In this document: piece by piece, positions 9,171 through 16,877 of the stretch
Position numbering within the stretch: position 1 is the first letter of the stretch
Layout: each line of letters opens with the position of its first letter
NCBI RefSeq assembly: GCF_016864555.1
Contig: NZ_CP044011.1
Location: 3,305,501 to 3,369,500 of the forward strand
Length of the DNA: 64,000 nucleotides
Origin: Sinorhizobium sp. BG8
GTDB lineage: Bacteria; Pseudomonadota; Alphaproteobacteria; Rhizobiales; Rhizobiaceae
Direction of reading: 5' to 3'
Notes under the pieces: model-generated
What the model was told of the DNA's origin: nothing
The model's database searches: none
Seen by the model: only the letters and a program-made list of their open reading frames with translations
Made by a program: the position numbers and the translations under genes

Positions 9171-10166
9171 ATGAGGAAGCTGCTTGCTTCGATCCTCCTT
9201 GCCACCGGCCTGCTCGCGCTTGCAGACGTCGCTGAGGCTCAGTGCGGCAACGTATCGATTGCCGAAATGAACTGGGCCTCTGCAGGGGTCGCCGCGCATG
9301 TGGACAAGCTGATCCTCGAGAAGGGCTACGGCTGCACGGTCACGCTTGTGCCGGGCGACACGATCCCGACATTCGCTTCCATGAACGAGAAGGGAGAACC
9401 CGACGTCGCGCCGGAATTCTGGGTCAATTCGGTTCGCACCGCGCTCGGCACGGCGCTCGCCGAAGGTCGCTTGATCCAGATGGCCCCGTTGCTTTCCGAA
9501 GGCGGCGTCGAGGGCTGGTGGATCCCCAAATTCCTCGCGGACTCCCATCGCGAGATCAAGACCGTTGCCGACGCGCTGAAGCATCCCGAACTTTTCCCCG
9601 ACCCGAAAAACCCCGCAAGGGGTGCCATCTACAACTGCCCGTCAGGCTGGAGCTGCCACGTTTCGACCGCCAATCTTTTCAAGGCGACGGAGGCTGAGAA
9701 GGCGGGCTTCGACCTGATCGATCCCGGCTCGGCCGCCGGCCTCGACGCCTCGATCGCCAATGCGTTCGAGGAGAAGACCGGCTGGCTCGGATATTATTGG
9801 GCGCCGACTGCGGTTCTCGGCAAGTACGACATGGTGAAGCTCTCCTTCGGCCTGGAGCACGACACCGCCGAATGGGACAATTGCACCTCCGTGCCGGACT
9901 GTCCCGCCCCCAGGATCAACCCCTACCCGACCTCGGATGCCTTCACGATCGTGACCAGCGCCTTTCCGAAAAAGGCAGCAGTAGCGATGGATTACATGGG
10001 GAAACGCCAGTGGGATAACAGGACTGTCGGCAAGGTTCTTGCATGGATGGACGAGAACCTCGGCACGAACGAGGCCGGGGCGAAATACTTCCTCGAAACC
10101 TATCCGGAGGTGTGGACAGCGTGGGTCTCACCCGAGGTCGCAGAAAAGGTAAAGGCTGCGCTTTGA
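9171..10166 (+). CDS. proX: Glycine betaine/proline-type ABC transporter substrate-binding protein
   Basis: A 331-residue periplasmic binding protein of the ProX/OpuAC family (quaternary amines). The signal peptide is MRKLLASILLATGLLALADVAEA, with mature protein starting near Gln24. Aromatic residues that could form a cation-pi cage are frequent (EMNWASA, EFWVNSV, GGWW-like EGWWIPKF, GYYWAPTA). The ATG at 9171 follows GGGAGG at 10 bases; the frame is open further upstream but lacks a signal peptide there. The cognate ATPase gene follows after 348 bases, but no permease gene is present. Its position beside a betaine-demethylation island suggests it binds glycine betaine or a related betaine. 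Confidence 0.88.
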   Translation: MRKLLASILLATGLLALADVAEAQCGNVSIAEMNWASAGVAAHVDKLILEKGYGCTVTLVPGDTIPTFASMNEKGEPDVAPEFWVNSVRTALGTALAEGRLIQMAPLLSEGGVEGWWIPKFLADSHREIKTVADALKHPELFPDPKNPARGAIYNCPSGWSCHVSTANLFKATEAEKAGFDLIDPGSAAGLDASIANAFEEKTGWLGYYWAPTAVLGKYDMVKLSFGLEHDTAEWDNCTSVPDCPAPRINPYPTSDAFTIVTSAFPKKAAVAMDYMGKRQWDNRTVGKVLAWMDENLGTNEAGAKYFLETYPEVWTAWVSPEVAEKVKAAL

Positions 10167-10410
10167 GAAACAGGGAGATTGCGGCGCAACGGCCTACTTT
10201 GAAACGGCCATGCGGTCGGCACTTCAGGTTTCAGGTCGATTGGCAAAAGCCAGGTCGCAAACAGTACAATGATCAATAACGGTTCGTGCAACACACATTG
10301 GTGAACACCGGCTACGACAAGAAAAAAACTGCGAGCGGCGCATTGCGCCTACCTCATGTGGCAACAGCCACGCTGCGCCGGGATCAGCTGCAAAAACTGA
10401 GGGGATAAAA

Positions 10411-10515
10411 ATGGCTCCAGACTACCCACAGGCTCCTCGATCCGAGGCCAGGCTCCTGCCCGATCCTGCCGGCCGCGTAAGCAGCCCCCGCAGCAACCAG
10501 ATCGGAGAGATTTGA
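10411..10515 (+). CDS. 34-codon ORF overlapping proV start
   Basis: A short frame starting MAPDYPQAPRSEARLLPDPA has GAGGGG 7 bases before its ATG. Its TGA shares one base with the ATG of proV, a layout typical of translational coupling. It occupies the place where a permease gene would be expected. No family is recognised. It may be a leader peptide, a new small protein or a remnant; chance cannot be excluded at this length. Confidence 0.35.
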   Translation: MAPDYPQAPRSEARLLPDPAGRVSSPRSNQIGEI

Positions 10516-11561
10516 TGGCCAGCCACTCCATCGAGGTGAAGAACCTCTACAAGATCTTCGGGCCCCGCGGAGTCGACTTCGTCGACAAGGTGAAGCAGGG
10601 CATGGGCAAGGCCGAGCTCAACCAGACCTACGGCCACGTTCTCGGCCTGAAGGACATCAACATCTATATGCCGGCCGGCGGCGTCACCGTGGTGATGGGA
10701 CTTTCCGGATCCGGCAAGTCGACGCTCATACGCCACATCAACCGGCTGATCGACCCGACAGCCGGCGAGGTGCTCTACGACGGCGTCGACGTCTGCAAGA
10801 TGAACGAAAACGACCTCAGGGAGTTCCGCCGCCACAAGACCGCGATGGTATTCCAGAAGTTCGCGCTCCTGCCGCATAGAACCGTGCTCGAAAACACCGT
10901 CTACGGCCTGGAAATCCAGGGAGTTCCGGCTGCGGAGAGCGAAAAGCGCGCCCGTCAGTGGATTTCCCGTGTCGGTCTTTCTGGCTTCGAGAACCACTAT
11001 CCGAACCAGCTCTCCGGCGGCATGCAGCAGCGCGTCGGCCTTGCCCGCGCACTGACCAACGATGCCGACATCCTTCTCATGGACGAAGCGTATTCGGCTC
11101 TCGATCCCCTGATCAGGGTCGACATGCAGACGGTGCTTCTCGATCTCCAGAAGGAACTGAAGAAAACGGTGGTGTTCATCACCCACGATCTCGACGAGGC
11201 GCTCCGCCTCGGCGACAAGATCGCGATTCTCCGGGACGGTCAGGTCGTGCAGCAGGGCACTGGCCAGGAAATCGTTCTGAAACCAGCCGACGAATACATC
11301 ACCGCCTTCGTCAAGGAGGTCAACCGGGGCCGCGTCATCAACGTGGAGACGATCATGTCGCCCATGGCCGGCAACCCGGAAGGCATGCCACTGGCGAAGG
11401 GAACCGTGCTGGAGACGGCAGCCCGCGAGATGACCGCATCGAACCTTACGGTCGCCCACGTCGTCGACGAGGCACGCCGGCCAATCGGCGCCATCAATCT
11501 CGCCGCGATCATATCGTCAATGGTGACACCGACCAGCCATGACGACCGGGCTGCGGCCTGA
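10515..11561 (+). CDS. proV: Glycine betaine/proline-type ABC transporter ATPase
   Basis: A 348-residue cytoplasmic ATPase of the ProV/OpuAA family. Walker A is GLSGSGKST, the signature is LSGGMQQRVGLARAL, Walker B is ILLMDEAYSALDP and the switch region is FITHDLDEAL. After about residue 270 a CBS-like C-terminal region follows (TASNLTVAHVVDEARRPIGA), as in osmoregulatory ProV proteins, although short. The ATG at 10515 is used; a TTG one codon upstream is not needed. No permease gene lies beside it, so the partner must be encoded elsewhere or has been lost. Confidence 0.9.
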   Translation: MASHSIEVKNLYKIFGPRGVDFVDKVKQGMGKAELNQTYGHVLGLKDINIYMPAGGVTVVMGLSGSGKSTLIRHINRLIDPTAGEVLYDGVDVCKMNENDLREFRRHKTAMVFQKFALLPHRTVLENTVYGLEIQGVPAAESEKRARQWISRVGLSGFENHYPNQLSGGMQQRVGLARALTNDADILLMDEAYSALDPLIRVDMQTVLLDLQKELKKTVVFITHDLDEALRLGDKIAILRDGQVVQQGTGQEIVLKPADEYITAFVKEVNRGRVINVETIMSPMAGNPEGMPLAKGTVLETAAREMTASNLTVAHVVDEARRPIGAINLAAIISSMVTPTSHDDRAAA

Positions 11562-11603
11562 AGCGACCGGTCCGACGACCTTCGTCTTGACCTTCGGCCG
11601 GGC

Positions 11604-11632
11604 GGACGGCTGCCCTGTTGCGACGGCCGTCC
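11604..11632 (+). other. Hairpin downstream of proV
   Basis: GGACGGC (11604-11610) pairs perfectly with GCCGTCC (11626-11632) around a 15-base loop, 40 bases after the proV stop. There is no T tract. It may end or protect the proXV transcript. Confidence 0.35.
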
Positions 11633-11695
11633 GTGCGATGCTCCTCGAAATCGCGCATCCCGCCGCGGTTTCGTGTGCAGCTTTGTTGCAAGAAC

Positions 11696-11711
11696 ATAAA
11701 GACATCTTTAT
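11696..11711. promoter_or_regulatory. Perfect palindrome, candidate operator of the methyltransferase gene (SahR-like)
   Basis: ATAAAGA-CA-TCTTTAT is a perfect 7+2+7 inverted repeat in an AT-rich island 33 bases before the start of the betaine-homocysteine methyltransferase gene. ArsR-type S-adenosylhomocysteine-responsive regulators (SahR) of methionine-cycle genes bind AT-rich palindromes of this general form. The link is an inference; no sahR gene is in the window. Confidence 0.5.
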
Positions 11712-11744
11712 ATGTCCCTCAGCCTTGAAACCGGGAAAAGCCTC

Positions 11745-12764
11745 ATGTCCGCCGCCGCCAATGCCCTTTCCGCCCTGCTTGCCGAAAAGCCCTTCCTGCT
11801 CGCTGACGGGGCGACCGGCACGTCGCTGTTTGCCATGGGCCTCGAGGCGGGCGAAGCGCCGGAGCTCTGGAACGAGGCCAAGCCCGAGAACATCACCAAG
11901 CTGCACCAGGACTTTGTCGATGCCGGCGCCGACATCATCCTGACCAACACTTTCGGTGGCACCCGCCACCGCCTGAAGCTCCATCACGCCCAGGACCGCG
12001 TTCATGACTTGAACCGCAGGGCCGCCGAGATCGCCCGCGCGGTTGCCGACAAGGCGGAACGCCGGGTCGTCGTCGCAGGGTCCGTCGGGCCGACCGGCGA
12101 ACTGCTGGTCCCGCTTGGAGCCTTGACCTACACGGAAGCCGTGGACGCCTTCGCGGAACAGATCGAAGGTCTGAAGGCCGGCGGTGCCGACGTCGCCTGG
12201 ATCGAAACCATGTCTTCGCCCGAGGAGATCCGCGCGGCCGCGGAAGCAGCCACCAAGGTTGGCCTGCCCTTCGTCTATACCGGCTCGTTCGATACGGCCG
12301 GCAAGACGATGATGGGCCTCCACCCGAAGGACATCCATGGCGTCGCGTCCGATGTCGGCTCCGGGCCGCTGGCGGTGGGCGCCAATTGCGGCGTGGGCGC
12401 CTCCGACATCCTGTCCTCGCTTCTCGACATGACGGGCGCCGATCCGTCGGCAACGATCGTCGTGAAGGGCAATTGCGGCATTCCGGAATATCGCGGTGCC
12501 GAGATCCACTATTCCGGTACGCCGCCGCTGATGGCGGAATATGCCCGTCTCGCCCGCGATGCCGGTGCGCGCATCATCGGCGGCTGCTGCGGAACGTCCT
12601 GCGAGCATCTTGCTGCCATGCGCCAGGCCCTCGACGCGCATGAACCCCGCCCGCGTCCGACGCTCGACGTGATCGTCGAGAAGATCGGGCCGCTGCGCAA
12701 CAAGACTGCAAGCGAAAGCGCCGCCGCCCCTGCGCGCGAGCGCGGCAGCCGACGCCGCGGATAA
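11745..12764 (+). CDS. bmt: Betaine-homocysteine S-methyltransferase (Bmt-type)
   Basis: A 339-residue homocysteine S-methyltransferase-fold enzyme, matching the type described as Bmt in Sinorhizobium meliloti. It would transfer a methyl group from glycine betaine to homocysteine, giving methionine and dimethylglycine. Family marks are LLADGATGTSLFAMG at the N-terminus, ILTNTFGG, and the zinc ligands in VVKGNCGIPEYRG (Cys about 244) and GGCCGTS (Cys about 281-282). The C-terminus ends in a basic tail (ARERGSRRRG). The ATG at 11745 is preferred over 11712, which abuts a palindromic operator-like site. It opens the methyl-transfer island. A related corrinoid-linked role is possible, since it is shorter than animal BHMT. 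Confidence 0.85.
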   Translation: MSAAANALSALLAEKPFLLADGATGTSLFAMGLEAGEAPELWNEAKPENITKLHQDFVDAGADIILTNTFGGTRHRLKLHHAQDRVHDLNRRAAEIARAVADKAERRVVVAGSVGPTGELLVPLGALTYTEAVDAFAEQIEGLKAGGADVAWIETMSSPEEIRAAAEAATKVGLPFVYTGSFDTAGKTMMGLHPKDIHGVASDVGSGPLAVGANCGVGASDILSSLLDMTGADPSATIVVKGNCGIPEYRGAEIHYSGTPPLMAEYARLARDAGARIIGGCCGTSCEHLAAMRQALDAHEPRPRPTLDVIVEKIGPLRNKTASESAAAPARERGSRRRG

Positions 12765-12926
12765 GGCGAGCCCGCTCATTCCGTGAAATGTTAGAGGGCG
12801 CCTGGACGCAAGAAGCAGGGCCTATAAGGCAGCCTGCGTGAAGCTTGCGTCCTCGCTCGGCCACCCTTGCGACGCCCATGCCGCCATTCTATCCAGAAGT
12901 CCCATAGATTCGCCTGGAGAAAACCA

Positions 12927-13274
12927 ATGAACGCAGGGCTCGCAGCCTTTCCGGACCGTGATACGGTCGCAGACAAGCTCTCGTCCTTTTCCGATGCCGA
13001 CCAGGCCTTCGTCCGGCTGTTGCTCGAAAACCCTGCCCAGGACGAAAACCTGCTCGAGGGCCTGAATGTCTACCTCGATCGTGCAGCACAGGCTAAATTC
13101 CTGAACTCGCTGAAGCTTGAAAAGCTGGGCATCTGGCTCGGCAACGAGGCCCCTGCCCGGCTGCAGATGCGGCTGACGGAAACAGGTCGCTCCAGCCAGC
13201 ACGCCGCCTACGGCGCCTTCCGCAACGGTCTCGCGGCCTCCGGAGGGCTGGAGAGGGCCTATCCGAAGGTGTGA
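12927..13274 (+). CDS. Uncharacterised helical protein downstream of bmt
   Basis: A 115-residue soluble protein of unrecognised family. It has no signal peptide or membrane segment and looks mostly alpha-helical (DQAFVRLLLENPAQDENLLE; FLNSLKLEKLGIWLG). The ATG at 12927 follows TGGAGA at about 8 bases. It lies 162 bases after bmt on the same strand and is followed by a converging pseudogene, so it may belong to the bmt transcript. No function is proposed. Confidence 0.75.
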   Translation: MNAGLAAFPDRDTVADKLSSFSDADQAFVRLLLENPAQDENLLEGLNVYLDRAAQAKFLNSLKLEKLGIWLGNEAPARLQMRLTETGRSSQHAAYGAFRNGLAASGGLERAYPKV

Positions 13275-13292
13275 GCCGTCCCGGAGGGTGCA

Positions 13293-14035
13293 TCAGAACG
13301 GAAGTGTTCCGACCACCGCGATGACAGTGCCCATCACGGCGTGGGAGTCGTTTCGACTGATCGCAGGCGCGTAGAGACTGGAGATGCTGCCGTCGAGATA
13401 GAGTGCATCGCGGCAGCCGAGTTCGTCTCTGAACAGCGTTGCAAAATCATGAAATCTGACGGCATGGCGCGATATGGCGAAGACCACGTTGCCGTTGCCG
13501 TCGATGCCCACGCCGTTTCGCAGGTTAAGGCTGTCACTTTTCGGCAGGAACCGCGGATGTATGCGCCCCCCACCACAAGCATCGGGCCTGACTGGGTGGC
13601 ATGAAGCGGCTCCAGTCCGGCCCTGGCAAAAGCATCGCTCTCCATCACTCCCGCCCTGCCGCGCTCGACAAAGAAGACGCCGTTCGGCTTCAGGAAGAAA
13701 TTTCCGGAGCCGCTGTCGCGGTTGAGCGGCGAAATCTCAACGCCGTTCTCTACGAGCAGTCCGACGGGGCGGTAGTCGGGATGGTACATGCCGCCATTCA
13801 TGCCGAGGATCATGTATTCCCGTTCCTCTCGCAGCATCCCCCTGACCGATCGATAGGTCTCCGGCTTGCCCGTCTCACGCACACCGTAGATGCGCAGCGC
13901 ATCACGCGACGGATCGAACGTGCAGACGATGTAGTCCTGCTGGAGGTGGTTCACGGAGCGGCATGGGGACGCTGCTGAAGCAGCGGAAGCACAGGCGAGC
14001 GTGACGAGAATGATGATCGAGGCGAGCGTCCGCAT
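13293..14035 (-). pseudogene. Frameshifted secreted phosphodiester-glycosidase-like protein (NAGPA/YigE type)
   Basis: The N-terminal part (from the ATG at 14035) has a signal peptide (MRTLASIIILVTLACASAASA) and family motifs GMNGGMYHPDYRPVGLLVENG and NFFLKPNGVFFVE. At a run of six G (minus strand; C run at 13566-13571) the frame breaks. The rest continues in another frame with NGVGIDGNGNVVFAISRHAV and ALYLDGSISSLY, the conserved C-terminal part, ending at 13293. Adding one G restores a single frame of about 247 residues. The change is either a real inactivating slip or a base-calling error in the homopolymer. Confidence 0.8.
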
Positions 14036-14178
14036 GTGTTGTCCTTCGGTGCGTCGGGGGCAAGCTAGGGCAACGAAGGGCTGTGTCAAATCCCAATTGG
14101 AAAATCATCCGGCGACAGATCGGTGCGGACAAGAGGTCTGCTCGAAACTCCTGCCCGTATCCCTGACCGGACGGTCGC

Positions 14179-14871
14179 TCAGACGTCCAGGGCCGCCATG
14201 TGAAAGCGAATCTGCTCCGCGCCATAACGATAGCCGCTCCCCACCGGACAGGCGCTGCGTGCGAGACAACCCCCATCGAGACAGCCCGTCCTCCCCTCAG
14301 ACGTGGCCAGGTGGGATCGGCAGCGTCCGACATCGAATCCTCCGATCGTGAGGGCGCTCGCCGGACAGTGGCTGATGCATGGTTTAAAAGCACAGGCATC
14401 GCACGGGTGAGTGCGTGCCCGGGGTGCCGGCGATTCCGATGCCGATGCGAAGCCGAGTGCGCCCCTGTAGCCGTGCCATAGGCCGTACACGGGATGAATG
14501 AGGATGCCGAGCGGTGACGGCCGCATGGCCTCGGACCTCATCGCCCATTGTTGGAAGGGTTGCCATGGCTGGTCGGAGGGAAACCAAGCGGTCCCTCCGA
14601 AACGATGGGCAACCGGGCCGATCACCGCCTTTGACCAGGTGTCGAGGGGATCGCTGCCGCCTCGGTCCCGCTGCCCCTCGCGCCATGCGCTGAATGCGGC
14701 CCACATCGAACCGCCGATGTTGCCTACGAGAACCACACCAGCTGCCGGCCGGCCGTCGGCAAGAGCGGGCACCGTCTCGCCGTCCGTAAAATCGAAGCTT
14801 CCGCGCAAAAAAAGACCGTGCGGGCGCAGGGCCGCACGGATCTCTTCAATTGGGGGAGGATCGTCCCTCAC
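14179..14871 (-). CDS. 4Fe-4S ferredoxin-domain protein next to mttB
   Basis: A 230-residue soluble protein. The N-terminal 145 residues are of unclear fold. The C-terminus has two cysteine groups, C157-x2-C160-x4-C165-x3-C169-P and C184, C197, C202, C208, suited to two iron-sulfur clusters, somewhat like the QueG ferredoxin module. The GTG start (14869-14871) overlaps the stop of an in-frame continuation of the upstream gene in a GTGA junction. It is on the mttB strand, 107 bases after its stop. A role in passing low-potential electrons to the corrinoid activase is plausible but inferred from position. Confidence 0.75.
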   Translation of the reverse strand: MRDDPPPIEEIRAALRPHGLFLRGSFDFTDGETVPALADGRPAAGVVLVGNIGGSMWAAFSAWREGQRDRGGSDPLDTWSKAVIGPVAHRFGGTAWFPSDQPWQPFQQWAMRSEAMRPSPLGILIHPVYGLWHGYRGALGFASASESPAPRARTHPCDACAFKPCISHCPASALTIGGFDVGRCRSHLATSEGRTGCLDGGCLARSACPVGSGYRYGAEQIRFHMAALDV

Positions 14872-14927
14872 TTGGGCAATGCCCCCTTCAGTTCATAGTG
14901 CGGGCGCCAGACTTCCTTCTGGATCAT
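14868..14927 (-). CDS. Possible 19-codon ORF, or readthrough tail of mttB
   Basis: After the TGA of mttB (14979-14981) the same frame stays open for 36 codons to a TGA at 14868-14870, which overlaps the GTG start of the ferredoxin gene. An ATG inside it (14927) would give a 19-residue peptide starting MIQKEVWRPHYEL. No ribosome site was seen before that ATG. It could be a coupling peptide, a relic of a longer mttB, or chance. Confidence 0.25.
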   Translation of the reverse strand: MIQKEVWRPHYELKGALPK

Positions 14928-14978
14928 GTCCGCAACGCGCGCCGCCCCGCCTTGCTCCCTGGCGTGGTCGGGAGCCTT

Positions 14979-16553
14979 TCAAGTGAAGGCGTCCGGCATC
15001 GATTCCTTGCGCTTCGCGATATAGTCAAGCAACGCATCGTCGATCGCGGGATCGAGATAGGGTGCCTCATAGCTGTCGAGCCAGCTGCGGCAGAGAGCGT
15101 TGGCGCGCTGCTCGATCCGCTTCTGACCTTCCACTTCCCATTGCTCGAAGGAGTTGTTGTCGGCGAGGGGCGAGCGGTAGAAGGCCGTCTGGAAATTCGC
15201 CTGCGTGTGCGCGCAGCCGAGATAGTGGCTGCCAGGCCCAACTTCGCGGATAGCATCGAGCGCCTGCGCATTTTCAGAAAGATCGATGCCTTCGGCCATC
15301 TTCTGCATCATGCCGAGCTGGTCCTGGTCGATCATGAACTTTTCGTAGGACGAGACGAGGCCGCCTTCCAGCCAGCCCGCCGCATGCAGCACGAAGTTCG
15401 TGCCGGCCAGCAGCGTCATGTTCAGCGTATTGGCGGATTCATGCGCCGCCTGGGCGTCCGGAACCTTGGAACCGCAGAGCGATCCACCGGTACGGAACGG
15501 CAGTCCGAGCCGGCGGGCGAGCTGTGCTGCGCCATAGGAGACGAGAGACGGTTCCGGCGTGCCGAAGGTCGGCGCACCCGACTGCATGGAGATAGAGGCG
15601 GCGAAGGTGCCGAAGAGCACCGGCGCACCCTTGCGGATCAGTTGCGTGAACGCCGCACCCGCAAGAACCTCGGCCAGGATCTGCGTGAGCGTTCCCGTTA
15701 CCGTTACCGGGCTCATCGCGCCAGAAAGGATGAACGGGGAGACGACGCACGCCTGATTGTGGCGGGCATAGACCTTCAGCGCTCCGACCATGGTCTCGTC
15801 GAACACCATCGGAGAGTTGGCGTTGATGAGGTTCAGCGTGACCGTGTTGTTCTCGACGAAGTCGTCGCCGAAGACCAGCTTCGCCATGGCAATCGTGTCT
15901 TCCGCGCGCTCCGGCGCGGTGACCGATCCCATGAACGGCTTGTCGGAATATTTGATGTGGCTGTAGACCATGTCGAGGTGACGCTTGTTCACCGGGATGT
16001 CGACCGGTTCGCACACCGTGCCGCCCGAGGAATGCATCGACGGCGCCATGTAGGCGAGCTTCACGAAATTACGGAAATCCTCGATCGTGGCATAGCGGCG
16101 GTTGCCCTCCAGATCGCGCACGAAGGGAGGTCCGTAGACCGGTGCGAATACGGTCGCCTTGCCGCCGATGGGCGCGCTGCGCTCGGAATTGCGCGCATGC
16201 CAGGTGAACGTGGACGGAGCCGACTTCAGGAGTTCCCGGCACAGCCCCTTCGGAAAGTGGACGCGTTCGCCCTTGACGTCGGCGCCGGCCTCCTTCCACA
16301 GAGCCAGCGCTTCGGCGTCGTCGCGAAACTCGATGCCGATCTCCTCGAGCACCCTGTCGGCGTTGCGCTCAATGAGTGTCAGGCCCTCCTCATCGAGAAC
16401 CTCGTACTCGCGAATCTTGCGGGTGATGTAGGGAAGCGACGGTCCGGGACCGCCACCCGTGCGTGACGCGCGTCTCGCCGCAGCACCCCGCCCCTCGCCG
16501 CGCGAACGGCGACCGCCGCCTTCACCCTCTACCCGTTCAGAGACATCCGCCAT
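14979..16553 (-). CDS. MttB-superfamily corrinoid methyltransferase (glycine betaine type, no pyrrolysine)
   Basis: A 524-residue member of the trimethylamine methyltransferase superfamily (COG5598) without an internal TAG, so of the non-pyrrolysine class that includes glycine betaine methyltransferase MtgB. It should move a methyl group from a quaternary amine to the cobalt of the corrinoid protein. The TIM-barrel begins near residue 45 (REYEVLDEEGLTLIERNAD); later blocks include GTVCEPVDIPVNKRHLDM and LGCAHTQANFQTAFYRS. Residues 11-38 form an added Gly/Arg-rich segment (GGGRRSRGEGRGAAARRASR). The ATG at 16553 has GAGGA upstream. It is transcribed away from the corrinoid-protein gene. Substrate (glycine betaine, proline betaine, carnitine and others) cannot be told from sequence. 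Confidence 0.9.
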   Translation of the reverse strand: MADVSERVEGEGGGRRSRGEGRGAAARRASRTGGGPGPSLPYITRKIREYEVLDEEGLTLIERNADRVLEEIGIEFRDDAEALALWKEAGADVKGERVHFPKGLCRELLKSAPSTFTWHARNSERSAPIGGKATVFAPVYGPPFVRDLEGNRRYATIEDFRNFVKLAYMAPSMHSSGGTVCEPVDIPVNKRHLDMVYSHIKYSDKPFMGSVTAPERAEDTIAMAKLVFGDDFVENNTVTLNLINANSPMVFDETMVGALKVYARHNQACVVSPFILSGAMSPVTVTGTLTQILAEVLAGAAFTQLIRKGAPVLFGTFAASISMQSGAPTFGTPEPSLVSYGAAQLARRLGLPFRTGGSLCGSKVPDAQAAHESANTLNMTLLAGTNFVLHAAGWLEGGLVSSYEKFMIDQDQLGMMQKMAEGIDLSENAQALDAIREVGPGSHYLGCAHTQANFQTAFYRSPLADNNSFEQWEVEGQKRIEQRANALCRSWLDSYEAPYLDPAIDDALLDYIAKRKESMPDAFT

Positions 16554-16877
16554 GATCCGTTTTTCCTCACCATTCCAGCGCTCGCGGCGCCCACTCTTTC
16601 TATGCTACCAACCAGCGAAGTCGGGACGGTTCTTTATGCGCCAAGGCGTGGCGCACGCGGGATACCGCCGAGGGCGTCGTAATCTGCATCTTCTTCCCTG
16701 CGCAACTAAGGATCAATGCATTGACGTCATTGCCTGATCGAGTTGCACAGCTTTTGCTGGTCGTTTTTTGTCTCGCGCGACGTCGCTTTCAAAATTGGAT
16801 TTTGAGGCTATCATCGCTAACACTGTGTTGGGGGAGCCGGCCCTTCAGCGCCGCACCATGGAGTCGAGGAACAAAAC
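16554..16877. promoter_or_regulatory. Divergent control region with palindromes between mttB and corrinoid protein genes
   Basis: This 324-base gap holds no gene. It contains TCAATGCATTGA (16713-16724, perfect palindrome) overlapping TGACGTCA (16722-16729). Further on is CAAAAT-TGG-ATTTTG (16790-16804), a perfect 6+3+6 inverted repeat 74 bases before the corrinoid gene. These are candidate operators for coordinated control of both transcripts; the AraC-type gene at 27712 and the LysR gene at 25150 are candidate regulators. Confidence 0.5.

Noticed and set aside
14979-14981. Selenocysteine or pyrrolysine at the mttB stop
   Set aside because: The codon is TGA, not the TAG used for pyrrolysine, it sits at the family's normal C-terminus, and no SECIS-like hairpin was recognised.
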